Of a stretch of DNA of 64,000 bases, positions 20,101-31,700 are shown piece after piece. The stretch comes from Pelodera strongyloides (taxonomy: Eukaryota > Nematoda > Chromadorea > Rhabditida > Rhabditidae). The position numbers were made by a program, and so were the translations under genes. Where the stretch lies: contig JAANDG010000003.1 of NCBI GenBank assembly GCA_036852015.1, positions 640,001 through 704,000 of the forward strand, written 5' to 3'. A model generated the notes under the pieces. That model had not been told where the DNA came from. It saw nothing but the letters and a program-made list of their open reading frames with translations, and searched no databases. Position 1 is the stretch's first letter. Each line of letters begins with the position of its first letter.

Positions 20101-22023
20101 TTAAATAAATAAACAATCTCATACGGATACGAACCTGATCTCTATGACAATCCATTGCAAAGATTCTGTCCGAACACAGTGCCACTTGAACTGCACCACT
20201 GTGCACACGAGGGTCCCAAGCCTAAAGGAACAATGATTGAACAATTAAAATACTAAGGAAAGCATAGCCGTACAGCCGGTGCCGGACTCGTACCGCGCAT
20301 AAGTGCACTGATATTAATAGATTTTACATACTTGTGAAAATGAAAAATGTCTACTTTACGTGTTACGTTACTGTCTTACACGTTACAGATAAACTTAGCA
20401 TTGATAGCTCGTTCGATGTTCGGTTGTTGCTTTAGTTGCTTGTTCTATGAGATGATACTAATAAAACTACATGAAATTATGAATTATTATGAAAGGTTGT
20501 TGCTGATCTTAGTAATAATTACGTAAACTACGTATATTTTGTATACCGTATACCGTAAAAATACAGAGACAGAGTCAGCCACACTGTCGAACGTAAAGGA
20601 ACGCCAGCAAGGCCTTGATTAGGAAATGGGAGAATTCACTGGTATTTCCTCAATTACCCAATCCAATGAATATAAACGGATAAACAAACATTGCAAAAAA
20701 AAATACCCGAACGGAGTGATCCCACGACCCGGAGATGATAAGATCAGAAGTGTCCGAATAGCGTACGCAACGGATCGGCTGGTCATGCTGGCCCAGACTG
20801 ATATCTGAGGGAAGAGGGAATAAAAGATCAATACCTACACCTGCAGAAAACTGCCTCCACAATAATGCTACTTGTTAATTAGGGCGTGTCCCTAACGGAT
20901 CTTCCGAAAAACTCCACACCCCATTCCGAATGAAGACAAGGACTTTGCCGGGTGGTGTGGATGGGCGCGTAATTTTAAGTACACGTTTATGTCCAGTGAA
21001 GGCATCAATATGCTTAGTTTTCTGAAGGAACATCCATTTCTACGATGAGAGTAGAATGTTTGGCAAGTTCTCTCTCAGAGAGCCTGAAATACAAACATAC
21101 CTTTTCCACTTTCGATATCCGCCAACTTCAATGAACGACAGAGTCCACCGCTGGCGACTCTATGTGGGCCCTGAACACTGAATGTTTATAAACAAAACGA
21201 CTTTTAGTTTTAGGATTTAGGATTTATTATGTTTATGGAAGCAGTTCACTGTCAACTTATTCTCGCCCAGAAATAAACAATACGCACATTCAAACGAATA
21301 ACGTACCGCAAATGCACAGTTCAAAACTGGACGTCCATGAAAGTAGAAACACTTTGCGGAAATATCGTTCGAGTTTGATGTATTGAATACATGAACTGAA
21401 CCGTCCCATCCACTCACGGCTATTAGATTTTTTGCTCCTTCTGGTCCAAACTAAAAAAAATAGGATTATAGGAGGAAAAACAAGACCTCTAGCCATTCGA
21501 GATGGACATTTTCTTACTTTTTCCGGAAAAGAAAACTTTTGGTTCGAGATCGACCACCAGAAAAGAATGCAATTGCAACGCACAAATGCAAATGATCGAT
21601 TGATTTTAGTTTCAATTACGGTACATTTGCATTTTCGACAATCAGTTTGCATGTATTTTTTTCAGGTGTCCATCTCGAACCACTTATTTCTTTTCCGGAA
21701 AACGTCCATGCGCCCCAATATTTGCTCGGCTTCTAATTTGTTCACCCATAAGCACCCTTTTACGTGTCGTAGGCAATACACATAATTAACATTTTGTGTT
21801 GCTAGTTCATCTTGTGCGAAAATAACACACATTGTTTATCGTCGCGGTTTTCACGAATGTTCGAGTAGACTAAATATGTGAGCGATCACAAATAACGGTT
21901 CAATAATAATGAAGATAAGAAACTGGAATTACTCACCTTAACGTCTGAAATGTTGACGTGTGAATGCCACGGCAAACGAAACTCGTTCGGCGCCGCAACA
22001 ATGTGGGCTGGGTGATAGCTCAT
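17129..22023 (-). CDS. bub-3: spindle checkpoint WD40 protein BUB-3, complete
   Basis: Twelve in-phase exons in transcript order: 22023-21937, 21450-21307, 21170-21101, 20804-20707, 20221-20135, 19416-19327, 19098-19035, 18799-18720, 18559-18481, 18144-18081, 17800-17713, 17209-17129; 344 codons including TAA, so 343 aa. The WD40 repeats read SGWDGSVHVFN, SGSWDHSVRAWDPR, VGTRDRKVFLYD, GSDAFVNVWDPF. The Bub3 signature is clear: EGRVAVEYI, KCHRMKDAEGVECIYPVN, then LAIASSYAFE near the C-terminus. BUB-3 is a beta-propeller that carries BUB-1 and Mad3-type proteins to unattached kinetochores and delays anaphase. The ATG directly follows TTTTCAG, the usual look of a spliced-leader acceptor, which supports this start. 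The gene converges with pkc-1. Confidence 0.96.
21500..21710. mobile_element. palindromic MITE in bub-3 intron 1
   Basis: Left arm (gatggacattttc, tttttccggaaaagaaa, ttggttcgagat) is the inverse of the right arm (atctcgaacca, tttcttttccggaaaa, cgtccatg). Length about 211 bp, non-coding, between the exons ending 21450 and 21937. Confidence 0.75.
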
Positions 22024-22241
22024 CTGAAAATATACAGAATAAAAACAATGCTTAAACATCAGTATCAGAGTGTAATAGCACCGGGAAAGGTTCTTTAACT
22101 GCCCTTCGTACCACTTGTGTAGGTCGCCAGGGTCACAATATTAGCTGAAAATAAAATCCAAATACATTTACAAAACAATATCAAAAATGGAAGGAAATAA
22201 ACAAAACAAACTGATCAGGCGCAACAATTTTGCAATTTTGA

Positions 22242-22250
22242 TTTGGCGCC
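22242..22250. promoter_or_regulatory. E2F-like motif upstream of bub-3
   Basis: TTTGGCGCC lies about 220 bp upstream of the bub-3 ATG. A second similar run, TTCCCGCGC, is at 22494-22502. E2F-type sites are common before cell-cycle genes, so a role is plausible, but such short motifs also occur by chance. Confidence 0.3.
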
Positions 22251-23821
22251 ATGGAAAATATTCGAGGGATACATCTTTCGGCTGGCATAAGACTTATAGT
22301 CCTGCAGCGAACCCGCCAATTTGAATTTTCCTACAGTATTTATCTCGGGCGCTAACAGGCCCGAAAATTATGCGTAGCAGTTTTCATCTTACTGTAATCG
22401 TTGTGTTAGTTTGAGCATGGAATTAGAAAAGTTTATATTATACGAAATCCTATGATTTATATAGTAACCTTTTTCAGTATCTATGAGCCAAACTTCCCGC
22501 GCTATGTTGCGAACTTATTTTATTACCCACGTTCGGTTTTTGTAAAAGTTCAATATGATAATCCTTTTATATAGTTTTATCGACTTGAACTGTGTTGTAC
22601 ATCTGCATTCTATAGACATTCTATAGAACTGTATCTGGCCGAATTATTATCTTTGGGACTGTCTGTAAAACTACCATTTTCTAATCGCTATTACTGCATT
22701 TGCTTATCCTAATCATCTCATAGGGAAACAGTTTATAAGTTCTCTAACGGCAACTTTTGGTTTCACTATTTCACGATGAATATGAGCCAGCAAGGTTCAT
22801 ACTTCATACACCCATCTCTTCTCTCTTTCAAATATCACGGGTCTGATACACTTTCGCTGCAGGAGCATGTCAAATGCGCTGCATGTGCGAATCGCAAACA
22901 TGGACCTGTCATCATAGTCGTTGCAACTTACAACTATTTCCCTTGTTTGTTTGATTACGAATCAATGAAAGAATTAGCAATCCTAATTATGGGAATTATT
23001 AGGATGGCACTTCGTTTTTGTGAATATTATCACTGACGTTTGTTTCATTGATTGTGGTTTCAGGTGGAAGATCCCTCTGCACGTCACCCTATTGGTTTGA
23101 AACCACATACGCTCCACTCCACTGATGAAAAAAAAAAACGAAAAAAAAAAACGGACTCAACTTCAACCATGGAACTTACGACATAGTAACTCAGCACCTA
23201 AATCTTCTCTCAATTTCTGGCTTCTTTTATATTTACAATTGAATGATGCAATAAACATTTCTGTGTATGTGTGATTTACCTCATTGCAAAGACACAATAT
23301 AAACAATTTGATAGCCTAACCGTAATCCTAACCATAAGACGAACATACCTGACAACAGTTCTTCTTACCAACAAGCGAACAAACTACATATGACAATTAT
23401 ATAGTATGTACACACTTCGTATGTATTAGTTTCATAGTTTATGTATTGATTGTTGAGTTTTTCTTGTTTGTAAGGGATTTTGCTATGAGCTTGTCGGTTT
23501 CTGCGGTGATGCACGCTCCATGTGATGGACGAGGAAGAAACGTATTTCAAGGGTGCTTGTAGAGCAGGTTTCATACCATTTTTGCAAACGCTTTGTTTTT
23601 ATTGGTATCTGAGTGCGAGATGCTTAGAGGATGGGTATTTTATGTAGGCACAATAAAATACAAATAATTTTATTCAGTGGCATAGACAGTGGTAAATAGT
23701 TGGGGTAAACAACAACATGATGCTACCTCGTTCTGGTAGTGATTGGTGATTTGTAATGATAATTATGGTAATTAATTACGTTAAACTAATATAAGTCCTA
23801 TCAGGAAAATTTCCGACAATG

Positions 23822-23843
23822 AGCTAGTCTGTACAGACTAGCT
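23822..23843. repeat. perfect 22-bp palindrome
   Basis: Two 11-base halves (agctagtctgt / acagactagct) are exact reverse complements with no spacer. It is followed within 20 bases by the tRNA-like relic. Confidence 0.85.
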
Positions 23844-23860
23844 AGCTCATAAACTTAACT

Positions 23861-23910
23861 CGGCACATCGCTAGACTGCCGAGCGAAAGGTCGCGATTTC
23901 GAATCCCGCT
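23861..23910 (+). pseudogene. tRNA-like relic
   Basis: The run resembles the 3' two thirds of a tRNA: ctagactgccgagcgaaagg looks like an anticodon arm, and ggtcgcgatttcgaatcccgc like variable loop plus T arm with a B-box (ttcgaatcc). The D arm and acceptor stem are not recognisable and the T stem has mismatches, so I call it a pseudogene or SINE head. Confidence 0.4.
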
Positions 23911-23925
23911 ATGAGTATTTTGTGT

Positions 23926-24240
23926 TTAAAGGAGGAGGCTCACGAGAATGAAGTGCTCAAATAGTTTCCTTTTCGAAAGATGATGGTATTAAATTCCGAA
24001 AGACATGCTTTACAAAGCGAAAGCTTTTAATTGGAAGGAGTAAATCAATAAAAAACTATGAATTCTATAAAAATTTTGGATCGTAGTAAATAGTTGATTT
24101 CCATAATGAGCAAATTTACTAGTCGTTTTGCAAGCCAGCACAAAATTTGCATGTCCACTATGGCAATCAACTACTATGTTCCTCTCCGACCCAAAGTGCG
24201 AGTGCGTTAGAGACGATCGCGCCAGCCGTTTGATTGCCGG
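23926..24240. repeat. dispersed repeat, TTAA end with CTCACGAG core
   Basis: From TTAAAGGAGGAGGCTCACGAG at about 23925, this sequence is found again in inverted orientation at 35925-36085 for about 160 bp (shared run acgatccaaaatttttatag). A mate end inside this copy was not found. Confidence 0.65.
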
Positions 24241-24569
24241 CTCGTCACGCATCTATGGAAACTGTCTAGAGTAGGCAAGCGCGCCTGATGTACGCCATTT
24301 GGACGCCAAAGTGCACGCATTTCACGTAACAACAGATTGACATTTAGGCATCATCAACATTAATTGGATTGGTTTCAAATGGTGTCTATCACCCTTATAT
24401 TTACGGCAGAGATACCCTTTTCGCGAGTTCAATATCGCTTCTACACACGTATACGAATGCCGTTCCGGTACATATTGCGCAGTGCGTTCGTTTTCTTTGA
24501 TAGCTAGTTTTATGTCTAAGGGATTGCCATAGAGCACAGAACAGAAAATCCACCGCTTCCTCTCAAAAA

Positions 24570-24719
24570 TTTTTATAAGCGCATCGTGGACAACTGAATT
24601 CTTAAGAATCTATGTTAATTTACTCCAATTTAGCTCGATTTTCATTCTAATTTATGTTCATTTGCATAAGCTGCATAAGAATGCTGGCGAACTCGAGACG
24701 TTTCAAAACCTCGCTTTAA
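24570..24719. mobile_element. MITE of the GTTTCAAA/GCTTTAA family
   Basis: Shares gcatcgtggacaactgaatt, tttagctcgatt, gcataagaatgctgg and gtttcaaaacc...gctttaa with copies at 30200-30339, 36480-36645, 41458-41640 and 61891-62047. Non-coding. It abuts the element starting at 24716 and appears to share its TTAA. Confidence 0.65.
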
Positions 24720-25110
24720 AGGGACAGGCCCATCAAAGTAAACCTATATTTACTATACGTTCATAATGACTATCAAGCATTTTTATTACAATACATAAAA
24801 ACTAAATTTCACATTTATTCGCCCTGGAATACTTTTTTCGATGCGCTCAGCGTATATGTATACCGTAAAACCGCAAATATCCTTGTTGTCTATGCAAATT
24901 TATCGTGAAATTATAATGCGATTAAAATTTGCATATATAGCTTTGAAATGTGCAGTTTATAGTATACATATACGTTAAGCACATCGGAAAAAAGTTTTCC
25001 AGGGCGAATAAAGGTGAAATTTAGTTTGTATATATTGTAATAAAAATTCTTGATAGTTATTATGAACGTATCGTAAGTATAGGTTTATTTTGATGGGCCT
25101 GTCCCTTTAA
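24716..25110. mobile_element. palindromic MITE, AGGGACAGGCCC family, copy 1
   Basis: TTAA, then AGGGACAGGCCCATCAAA at the left, and the exact complement then TTAA at the right. Arms stay inverted for over 100 bp (tattcgccctgg / ccagggcgaata). The inner part also holds tataccgt-type runs. 395 bp, non-coding. A second copy lies at 29739-30194. Confidence 0.85.
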
Positions 25111-26164
25111 GCCTTATTTCTTACACACAAGGCATACGTTGCAAAGTAGTTGCACGTGTTATGCCGCAAACTGTGGCAACTTATTTTTTAATATATTTCA
25201 GGTACCTGATTTTGAGGTTGTCGTTCTTTCGGTTTTTACGAGTTTTCGGTGTTACTCGGATCGAATGATATCTTTACTAGAAAATTCACAGAAGCACAGT
25301 GCACAGAGAATAGTAAACTGTGTTGACCTGGGCGCCCTTACCTTTTTCAACGTATTTATAATTGGCGGGCATGATGCTGGGCGCCGAGTGCCACGATGTT
25401 TTGCGCACGCAGTTAGGCTCTTAAGACTTCACAACAAAATATAGAGCTGTCGCCGAAACAGAATAAATCCTCCAGTGGGTGCGGCTCAATTGTGGCGCAC
25501 AAACTATTCCCATGCGCTAAAGCGACTAGCTGGAACCAGGAAAACTAGGTCCATTCTCTCATTCCAGCAGTCCAATCATTCAGAACGGCCTAGTAATCTT
25601 CGTACAAAAGGACGATTCCTATCTGTGCGGCATACAAGCAACTACTTACATATGCTATGTATTCCAATTGTAATCTTTGTAGTCTATATGTGTGGCGTCC
25701 TTTGTCTACAATCTTCTTATCGTTGATCTTATGAGAAAGAAAGCGGCAGTAATTAGCCGTCGCACAAGAAACATGAACCGCACATTATACAAGGTTCTAT
25801 GCATACAGGTGGGCTAATTACTTATTGGGGTATGGGGAGGGCAGCCTACTTCGTCCCTGTGCCTCCCTGTTTTGTGAGCTCTGAGTGTGCAACATAAAGT
25901 AAAAGACGGGTGGGCTGTTGATGTGCTTGATGTGCGCCAGCGGTCGCCAAGCAAGCAAGCGCGGCGCTTTTCAGTAAATTTGCACTTACTTAGCAACTTA
26001 GCGCATTACTCATATATTTGGAGAAAAACACGTCGTTAGATTACGTCGTAAAAAGTTTTCAGCGCACGCGGCGCGGTATAGGTGCGGCAGCGGATCGCAA
26101 CAGCAGCAACATTCCAGCTGGCGCACTCTAGTGGAGACTGTGCAAAACTTCATCAACGCAAAAT

Positions 26165-26290
26165 GTGTCGAGCAATTTGTCATCTGGCCTAAAACTCGTC
26201 GCCTGCTGCTCAAGACCTCTGCGGAACACGTCAGTAGCAAACTTTTATTGTCCACCCTTGAATAAAGGTGCACGTTCTTGAAGCGTAAAA
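26165..26290. repeat. dispersed repeat, copy in the pseudogene
   Basis: About 110 bp (tcatctgg, aactcgtcgcct, gctgctc, cgga, agcaaac, ttgaataaa, ggtgc, cttgaa, ataaaag) recurs at 50795-50925 inside the C6 gene intron. Both copies end with an AATAAA-like run. The family is not recognised. Confidence 0.6.
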
Positions 26291-26712
26291 GGTTTGTTTG
26301 CTTATTTATTTATTTACATGTTACAGTTTCTATGCGCCTTCACCTTTGCCAGCTTGCCGATTATGTCAGCCGCCGCGATTTTAATTTTCGGAATACGAAG
26401 TCGCTTTTTCTACGACGGTTTGTGGACCTTTGAATTATTTATTCCATTTTGGGGTGTACCACTCATCCTGAGAAGAATTTCTTCAGAAAACTTATCAGCT
26501 GTAAAAATAAATAGGCGACTGATGCGCCAGAAGCACGCCGCAACACAAACTTTCTCTTTCTCGTGTTCGCGCTCTCCTGTGGCTCGCCATCTAAACGAAC
26601 GTGTCGCTCATTTTATTTTAATTGCAAATTCATGCTAATTTTTATTGCACAAAGTCTCCAGGTACTAGAAGTAGAGATAAGTACACTGTGGACATGTATA
26701 GATGGCAGCCCG

Positions 26713-26731
26713 CCCCCCCCCCCCCCCCCCC
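26713..26731. repeat. homopolymer run of 19 C
   Basis: Uninterrupted C on the + strand (G on the - strand), preceded by CCCG. Such G tracts can form G-quadruplexes and are unstable in worms that lack the DOG-1/FANCJ helicase. Confidence 0.95.
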
Positions 26732-27124
26732 ACTCCATTTTGTGGATACGGTTGACGTAACGGGTTGATTACATATTTCTAATCTAATCTAATTCCAGTT
26801 AATGGCTGGACATTTGCCTGTTTCTCCATACTATCTCCACTAGCCATGACGTCCGTCTGTATACTTCTCGTGCAACCATATCGTGTTGCCCTTCTGGAAC
26901 TCATTCAAAGCCCTCTACTTCTCGTCAAACCGAAAACATTTTCAAACCACCCCAGTGTTATCGTACTCCCTTCTAAAATTCCCCCAAAAAGGGCAAGTCA
27001 CCCAAAGTATATGGCCGCTCAGGGTGTAAATCACGTTCATGAATGGATGACCAAAAAAGTAGAATTATCAATGAAGGACTTCATTTTTTTTCCAAAATCT
27101 TCGATGGTCTGCGGTTCGCGATGA

Positions 27125-28754
27125 TTTTACGCACACATCTCTCAATAAAAACACACCTCAATAAAAAAAATATCGATTGTTGTTCTGGTTTTAACCGGTG
27201 AAGCACCCTGCCAACGTAACATGAAAAACGTACATCTGCACAAATATGCATCGATCGGAGCGCAGCAATACGTCGTGAGCAAAACATAGTTCCACACATA
27301 AAAGAGCGCAGCGACTTCGCCCGTTTTATACGAAGAAAAAAAAACTGAAGTGGGTAATACCAACAAGCGGAAAAAGTCATACGAATTACTTCTGGCTTGC
27401 GTTCGCTGTTTTCAACGTTTTCAGATTCTTTCAACTTGTAGTTGTTTCACTACTTTGTATGTTGGACGAATAACCATAGTTTATAGAGCACACGCTATAC
27501 ACATCCATAGTAGAGCAGCTGCAAATGTGTGCATTTATACAAATTCGTGTGTTTGTGCGAATTACCCGATACTTATATAGCAAGTTATTTCGTTACTTAG
27601 TTTGTGGGAAGAATAACTAGAATAACCATAGATTATAGAGCACGCACTGTGCATAGCATATCCATATCAGAGCAGCTGCAAATGTGTGCATTTATAACAA
27701 ATTCGTGTGTTTGTGCGAATTAGCCGATACTTATTTAGCAAACCACTTTTCGGAGTTTGCCCTTTTTTATCGATTACAATTCTGCGCAAGGAATTTTGTG
27801 GAACAGCAATTTTTTCGGTTTTCCTTCCGAGATTTTCCAATACAGCGCAAAACAAGAGCAAACCTGTGCCCTTCCACATATCTTCAGATCTTACGTGTCG
27901 AGTGACGCTGAAAAGTTATGCCACACCCTTTAAATCGTATCGTATCCATTATCGACAATAATTACTAACAACGGTTTACTAGTGTTTTAAAGGGATAGGT
28001 TCACATCAAATTGCGCCTTTTTTATAATTTATATTGATAGTATGACCTATAACGGTCAAAATGCGAAAATTTCAAAAAATTTCCTTTGCTCCTCGAGCCT
28101 CGAAAGCTAAGCTACCTCTATAAAACAACTGGCGTACCGCAGCCTTACAATTAGTCAAACGGTATGCACGGACCTTATATTCACCCGCTGTCTATCACAA
28201 CAATCTCTGCACCTCTAACCCTGTCACGCTATTTCGCACTTGACTTCTTGACTTCGACTTCGCAGACCTTGACTTCGACTGCGGTACGCCATTTGTTTTA
28301 TAAAGTCGAGGTAGCCTAGCTTTTGAGATTGATCCTGGTTCGAGGAGCAAATCAAATTTACTGCAATTCTCGCATTTTGACCGTCATCGGTCATATTATC
28401 AATAGAAATTATAAAAAGGTGCAATTCGAGGTGAACCTATCCGGTTGCTATCTTTTTTATTATTATTTCGAGTTTTCGTGCGAGCACGTTTTCAAAGAGT
28501 CGCTCTAGTAATAATATAATAATAATTTTTTGATCATATACTCATTCCAAAGGTTATCCTAAGGCATTGCGCTTCACATCACACAATATGACCTATGCTA
28601 ATACTACAACATATTGTGGGACATACATATAACTGACCGAAATGAAAAAATACAGTATGCAAATGTGCTGTGAAAATGTATAATATACTAGTCTGCTGGG
28701 GAACTGAGTACATGCCACGTTACAGGGATACCGTTCTTGTTTCCGGTGTACACA
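27125..28754. other. region between the two receptor copies
   Basis: No gene seen. A block of about 120 bp (ataaccatag, gagcagctgcaaatgtgtgc, aattcgtgtgtttgtgcgaa) is repeated in tandem at about 27468-27581 and 27620-27738. A long palindromic MITE follows. Confidence 0.6.
27987..28443. mobile_element. long palindromic MITE, AGGGATAGGTTCAC family
   Basis: Left end TTAAAGGGATAGGTTCAC, right end GTGAACCTATCC. Inverted arms of about 190 bp share, in opposite order, aatttataaaaaagg-type, gcattttgaccg, ctcgaacc/cctcgagc and gcggtacgcca motifs. The centre near 28200-28270 contains short cttgacttcgactt tandem repeats. The right TTAA is lost. Non-coding. Confidence 0.8.
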
Positions 28755-31700
28755 ATGTCTGCGTTTTTACGAGAAATTACAAGCGACTATTCGGTTAATT
28801 ATCCAACTATTAACGGGTCCTGGATCTTGGATGCTCCTGAAATGCGGTTGGATCATTTTATGTCTACGAACTTCCCTGGGTTTTATTTTTATCGTCCTCT
28901 CTCTCTCTCTCTCTCTCTTCCTGTCTCTCTACTTCTTTTTTAGGTGGGTAAATTCTAAGAATTGCAGCAAACAGCGTTTACCTATCTTTCTGTGCGGAAT
29001 AATCGCGACGTCTTTCTTCAACCTTGTGGCCGTTAAGATAATGCTAACAAAAACGCCGGATTCTATGCGAAAATATAGCCACACGATGATGATGGTGGTG
29101 GTATGTTTTTTTAAAATTATTTCATGTTATATTTAGTGTGGACTGTGGACTAGAAGATTACGCACCCATTTTGAAGATGTTGCTGCGGACGTGCCACAAG
29201 TGCGCCGTGCATGCGCCAAGTCTGCGCCATGTATGCGCCACAGAAATTGTACATATTTGGAAATTGTACATGTTGGCAATCAATATAGAAGCTTTAGGCA
29301 TCATCAACGTTAATCGGATTGGTTTCAATGGGTATTTTTCATCCTTATATTTATGGCAGAGATACCCTTTTCATATGTTCAATATCCATTCTACATACGT
29401 ACACGAATGCGGTCCCAATACAACTAACTATGCTGCGTTCGTTTTATTTGTTGTGGTGATGAGCCTTAGAGCGAAATTGAGTACACCTGCAATCATATTC
29501 ATATGCAGTATATGCGAATGAGCATACCTTTTTTAGAATAAAAAAAAATGGACAACACTGATTATTAATAAAAGGCCGTTATTTGTTATTTCGCTTTGAA
29601 TATTATTTGAGCATAAATCGTTATTTTTTTGCTATTTTTCTTGTTACTTTAAGTGAAGGCATTTTGGATTTGCAAGAGTTCTCTACTATTTAAACGTTTT
29701 TAGCTTGTATTGTACGTTTGTGAAATAGCAGGACAGTCTTAAAGGGACAGGCCCATCAAAGTAAACCTATGTTTACGATTTCGTCTTAATTTTTATTTGT
29801 TTATTACAATATATGCAAACGAAATTTTATCGACATTCACCCCGGGGAACTTTTTCCGACGAGCGCATCCACAAATGTATACCGTTGCCTGGCCCTTCCT
29901 CTCGTTGTCTATCCGCTCTGGTTGTCTGCTCTCTCGGTTTTTTTCTCTGGCACCTCTTTATTGAGCATACTCTCTCATGCGTAATTTTGTAACTGTGTTA
30001 TAACATACGCGAAGTAAAAGAATTATTAGGACTAAACTGATGCAAATACGGTACCCTTATGAGTTGGGCTCGTCGTAAAAAAGTTCCCCGGGGTGAATGT
30101 GGATAAAAATTAGTGTGTATATATTGTAATAAACGCTGCTAGTAAAAAATAACATGAAATCGTAAATATATGTTTATTTTGATGGGCCTGTCCCAAGTAC
30201 TTGCATTCCTATGCATTTATGCAACGTGGGGTCTAATTGGGGTCTAGTTTTTATTCTAATTTTTGCTCATTTGCATAAGTTGCATAAGAAAGCAGGTGTA
30301 CGCAATGTGTTTCAAAAACCGGCCGGTATTTCGCTTTAAGCCGCAAACTATAAGCAGAAGAGGTTCAGAGCGCCCGTCGTGAGCCTAGGAAGGGCTCCCT
30401 GTGTGTTGGTGAATACGGCCTCAGGAAGAGTTATGCCGCAAACTATAACCACTTTTTAATTCCAGATACTCGCCGGCGAGGTGATCTTCCTTTCTGTATT
30501 CACCAGTTTTCGGTGTTACTCAGATCGCATGGTGACTTTACTAGAACCTTCACAGAAGCAAAGTGCACAGAAAATAGTGAACTATGTTGACCTGAGCGTG
30601 TTCATCTTTTTCAACATTTTTATCTTTGGCGGGCTTCTGCTGGGCGTTGAGTATTACGAAGATGTTTTGCGTAGGCAGGTACGTGGCTTCCTGTAAGTCT
30701 TCAAATCAAACGTGCACGGCGAGCGACAAAAGAGACCCTGGGCATGGTAAGAGCCCATTTTTAGTTGTTGCGTCCTACGTTATCTTCATTTCGCGCAAAA
30801 CTGGCGCGCTTCAAGCACAATCGCTGGGCGTCAGCAAATCGCAATAGCACTCTCCAATTATTCAGGACGGTTTAATAGTCTTCGTGCAAAAGGAGGATTC
30901 ATCTTTGTGCGGCATGCCTAACTCTCATATACAAATGCTGCTGTGCATTCCAATTGCAATATTTGGATTCTATGTAGGCATCGGATGCGTTGCCTACAAC
31001 ATTATAATTGTTGACATTATGCGAAAGAAAGCGGCTATGCTTAGTCGCCGCACAAGAGCCATGAACCGTTCGTTGTACCAGGTTTTATGTATACAGGTGA
31101 GTTAAATATTCAGTTTGGATACGTTGGCCGCGCGCTCCTCGCTCGCATCCCTCGCTCACAACACGCGCCTGGTTTGCCCGAGTGTAAAACAACACGAGGA
31201 ACCGACTGCTGGCGCGACATATTTTCGCCAAGCGTGGGCGACCAAGTGACAAGTGCACGCGCATGTTCTGTGGGATAGTGGGATATTAGGTTATCTAGTT
31301 CCACAATTTAATCACATAATTCAAATATTAGGAGAAACAATCTGTTATCGGTTTCTGCGTTGTCTTCGGGGACAGCGCGGATGCGCACTCCTTGAGAGAG
31401 CGAAAATGAAATAAAAAAAATACAAATCAATACCTAGCATGGTAGAGAGAGCATATCAATAAACTCCACTGAGAACCGATGAGTTGCGCGCCGCACCATT
31501 TCGGGACACAAAATGCGCGCCGCAAAGAAATGGGACACAAAATGCGCGCCGAATAGAAATGGTGCGCAAAATGCGCGCCGGTCCGGTGCGAGAAACACTT
31601 TTCTTGGTTGTTTCGTTGTTGTAAGTTCACAATTTACAGTTTATATTCGCGTCCACTTTGGCCGCATTGCCACTTGCAGCCGCTGCTGTAATTGTGGTTT

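Larger units (their letters stand above)
22024..25201. other. intergenic region between bub-3 and the chemoreceptor cluster
   Basis: Holds the bub-3 upstream region, a 22-bp perfect palindrome and tRNA-like relic near 23822-23910, and three transposon-derived repeats. An 86-codon frame at 22776-23036 has no recognisable domain, signal or splice support and is not called. Confidence 0.55.
25202..27124 (+). pseudogene. broken Str-superfamily chemoreceptor copy
   Basis: Paralogue of the intact receptor at 28755-32760. Recognisable pieces are 25202-25421 (LSVFTSFRCYSDRM), 25583-25808 (SRRTRNMN, LYKVLCIQ), 26327-26417 (RSRFFYDV) and 26799-27124 (SPLAMTSVCILLVQPYR). Damage is clear. There is a 2-base deletion near 25372 in the first piece, and its splice donor is TT instead of GT at 25422. 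A frameshift lies near 25655 in the second piece. No exons for TM1-TM2 were found upstream. The last piece keeps an open frame past where the intact gene stops. Confidence 0.85.

Noticed and set aside
22776..23036. 86-codon frame upstream of the receptor cluster
   Set aside because: No domain, signal peptide or hydrophobic pattern and no in-phase partner exons.
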